This document shows positions 7,128-8,266 of a DNA stretch of 8,266 nucleotides, one piece after another. The stretch lies in NCBI GenBank assembly GCA_028875955.1, contig JAGWTX010000084.1, positions 1 through 8,266 of the forward strand, given 5' to 3'. The notes under the pieces are model-generated. The model was not told the DNA's origin. It saw only the letters and a list, made by a program, of their open reading frames with translations, and ran no database searches. Both the position numbers and the translations under genes were made by a program. Origin of the DNA: Bacteroidota bacterium. Lineage in GTDB: Bacteria; Bacteroidota; Bacteroidia; Chitinophagales; Chitinophagaceae. Numbering within the stretch: position 1 is the stretch's first letter; each line of letters begins with the position of its first letter.

Positions 7128-7151
7128 GCATCTCAGTTCATCTACCTACTA

Positions 7152-7159
7152 TAAATTTC
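7152..7159 (+). promoter_or_regulatory. Candidate -7 element for the HAD gene
   Basis: TAAATTTC matches TAnnTTTG except for the last base and ends 10 nt before the ATG at 7170, a placement similar to that upstream of the DinB-like gene and ggt. No TTTG is present at the expected -33 position, so this is a weaker candidate. Confidence 0.35.
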
Positions 7160-7169
7160 CAAAAGCACC

Positions 7170-7829
7170 ATGGCCCCTTACGCAGTCGCATTTGATCTTG
7201 ATGGCACACTCATTGACAACAACCCATACCACCTGCTGGCCTGGCAGGCGTTTTATGAAAAAAGAAACCGGAAATTGTCGCTGGAAGAATATAAAACCTC
7301 TTTTAACGGAAGAACCAATGCAGATGTCGTAAAATATGTTTTTAACGATCCCGGTATCTCCCAGACATTGATTGACCGGTATACCACGGAGAAAGAGGAA
7401 CTGTACCGTGAGATCTATGCCCCGCATATTCAACCTGTGAAAGGTCTGATCCCGCTGCTGGAAGATTTACAGCAACGCGGGATCCCGATGGTGATTGCCA
7501 CATCAGGCATACTCCCGAACATTGATTTCCTATTTACGCATATTCCGATCCGGAACTTCTTTTCCAGCATTATCTATTCAGCTCATATCTCCAGAGGAAA
7601 ACCGGATCCGGAGATCTATCAACTGGCTGCAAAAAAAATGGGGTTGCCACCTGAAAAATGTATCGCGTTTGAAGATGCTACCGTGGGGATCCGATCCGCC
7701 AAATCCGCTGGTATGAAAGTTGTGGCACTTACTACTACGCATGACATAACGGAACTCAGGGAAGCCGATAGGATCATTACCGATTTTTCAGAGATCAGCC
7801 CCGAAAACCTGGGGGCATTGGTTTCCTGA
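7170..7829 (+). CDS. HAD-superfamily hydrolase, beta-phosphoglucomutase-like (subfamily IA, helical cap)
   Basis: This 219-residue cytosolic protein carries all four HAD motifs. Motif I is FDLDGT at 8-13, with nucleophile D9 and acid/base D11. Motif II is ATSG at 110-113, the motif III lysine is K144 in RGKPDP, and motif IV is FEDATVG at 167-173 with E168 and D169 as Mg2+ ligands. Residues from about 17 to 85 form a helical cap. DNNPYHLLAW at 16-25 lines up with the beta-phosphoglucomutase segment that holds its catalytic His (H21 here), and the cap loop FNGRTN at 45-50 offers R48 where beta-phosphoglucomutase has a phosphate-binding Arg. These suggest a sugar-phosphate substrate, as mutase or phosphatase. 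Thr rather than Val after DxDG and Asn in place of the following Thr (N17) make phosphatase at least as likely. It lies 75 nt after the DinB-like gene. The exact substrate is not assigned. Confidence 0.92.
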   Translation: MAPYAVAFDLDGTLIDNNPYHLLAWQAFYEKRNRKLSLEEYKTSFNGRTNADVVKYVFNDPGISQTLIDRYTTEKEELYREIYAPHIQPVKGLIPLLEDLQQRGIPMVIATSGILPNIDFLFTHIPIRNFFSSIIYSAHISRGKPDPEIYQLAAKKMGLPPEKCIAFEDATVGIRSAKSAGMKVVALTTTHDITELREADRIITDFSEISPENLGALVS

Positions 7830-7837
7830 AAAATCCC

Positions 7838-7867
7838 TTTGCATTTTCTGAAGATATCGTATTTTTA
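7838..7867 (+). promoter_or_regulatory. Candidate promoter upstream of the DUF1801 gene
   Basis: TTTG at 7838-7841 and TATTTTTA at 7860-7867 are separated by 18 nt, the same arrangement as the ggt candidate, with one mismatch in the -7 box. It would give an untranslated leader of roughly 90 nt before the ATG at 7964, unlike the very short leaders predicted for the other plus-strand genes. Confidence 0.35.
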
Positions 7868-7875
7868 AAAGGCGG

Positions 7876-7929
7876 GTAAAATTCTCCGGCACTTCCATCT
7901 GCAGTATGTCCGGACAGTTCGTTTTTTAC
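7876..7929 (+). other. Possible two-stage stem-loop in the leader of the DUF1801 gene
   Basis: GTAAAA at 7876-7881 can pair with TTTTAC at 7924-7929, enclosing a second short stem TCCGG (7885-7889) with CCGGA (7910-7914). The loops are large and the stems short (6 and 5 bp), so the structure is weak. The T-run lies inside the outer 3' arm. It could be a leader structure or a poor terminator for the HAD gene. No riboswitch family is recognised. Confidence 0.2.
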
Positions 7930-7963
7930 AGTTAAAACAGGCATTGTATCAAATCTTCTCCCC

Positions 7964-8266
7964 ATGAAAAAACCAGAAAATGTAGATGCCTATATTGCCG
8001 GTTTCCCCGGAGAGGTTCAGATTTTATTGCAGCAATTACGAAATACGATTCAAAAAACGGCGCCTGATGCACAGGAGAAAATAAGTTATGGCATGCCTGC
8101 CTATCATTATGAAGGCATGCTGGCCTATTTTGCAGCACATACCCACCACATTGGATTTTATCCATATGCTTCCACCATTCAGGCATTTAGCAAGGACATA
8201 GAAAAATATATCCATTCAAAGGGAACGGTACAATTTCCCCTGGACAAACCCATTCCCGTGAAACTG
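7964..8266 (+). CDS. DUF1801 / YdhG-like protein, N-terminal 101 residues (cut by the right window edge)
   Basis: The frame opens at ATG 7964 and stays open to the last base (101 complete codons), so the C-terminus is outside the window. It begins MKKPENVDAYIAGFP, with no signal peptide. It has the hallmarks of the DUF1801 family (YdhG/YdeI-like, with a frataxin-like fold): the central ISYGMPAYHY at 40-49, HHIGFYP at 61-67 and SKGTVQFPLDKP at 85-96. Bacillus YdhG (Fra) in this family has been described as an iron chaperone, but most members are uncharacterised and that role is not assumed here. Family members are usually about 110-150 residues, so most of the protein is visible. No in-frame ATG lies close upstream, which supports this start. 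It follows the HAD gene by 134 nt with its own candidate promoter, so is probably transcribed separately. Confidence 0.9.
   Translation, partial: MKKPENVDAYIAGFPGEVQILLQQLRNTIQKTAPDAQEKISYGMPAYHYEGMLAYFAAHTHHIGFYPYASTIQAFSKDIEKYIHSKGTVQFPLDKPIPVKL

Noticed and set aside
8094..8120. Repeated GGCATGC sequence near the right end
   Set aside because: It falls inside the DUF1801 coding region and is explained by two Gly-Met codon pairs; no sign of a functional repeat.
1..8266. Mobile elements, CRISPR arrays, tRNA or rRNA genes, defence systems
   Set aside because: No transposase-like or integrase-like protein, regularly spaced repeats, tRNA-like cloverleaf or flanking direct repeats were seen. 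The gene content is ordinary metabolic and envelope enzymes.

Overview
The window looks like chromosome from a member of the Bacteroidota, most likely the Chitinophagaceae or a near relative. This is inferred from three things: the protein flavours (a secreted PIG-L deacetylase, a large secreted M14 peptidase with an extra C-terminal domain, a DUF1572/DinB-like protein and an 'SCMKFR' alpha/beta hydrolase), the near absence of Shine-Dalgarno sequences, and TAnnTTTG-like promoter elements just upstream of several start codons. The genus cannot be fixed from the sequence alone.

Layout: two divergent gene blocks meet at an AT-rich intergenic region at 4623-4748. Leftward (minus strand) run an M14-family metallopeptidase (2121-4622), an alpha/beta hydrolase (1174-2031) and a PIG-L/LmbE-like deacetylase that starts at 1100 and runs off the left edge. 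Rightward (plus strand) run gamma-glutamyltransferase (4749-6470), a DUF1572/DinB-superfamily protein (6558-7094), a HAD-superfamily hydrolase of the beta-phosphoglucomutase-like type (7170-7829) and a DUF1801 protein that starts at 7964 and runs off the right edge. A strong stem-loop at 2068-2106 separates the peptidase from the hydrolase.

How the genes fit together: all three leftward proteins and the gamma-glutamyltransferase carry N-terminal export or membrane-anchor sequences, so they probably act in the periplasm or on the envelope. The divergent peptidase and gamma-glutamyltransferase could both feed extracellular peptide or glutathione breakdown, but no shared regulator is visible. 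The last three rightward genes lack export signals, look cytosolic and are not obviously part of one pathway. Gaps of 75-134 nt and separate promoter-like elements argue for mostly independent transcription rather than tight operons.

No tRNA, rRNA, CRISPR array, insertion sequence, transposase, integrase or phage gene was seen. This reads as ordinary core or housekeeping-like chromosome. The most interesting points are a possible leaderless ggt transcript and the unexplained amidotransferase-like C-terminal domain of the peptidase, which lacks a nucleophile cysteine.
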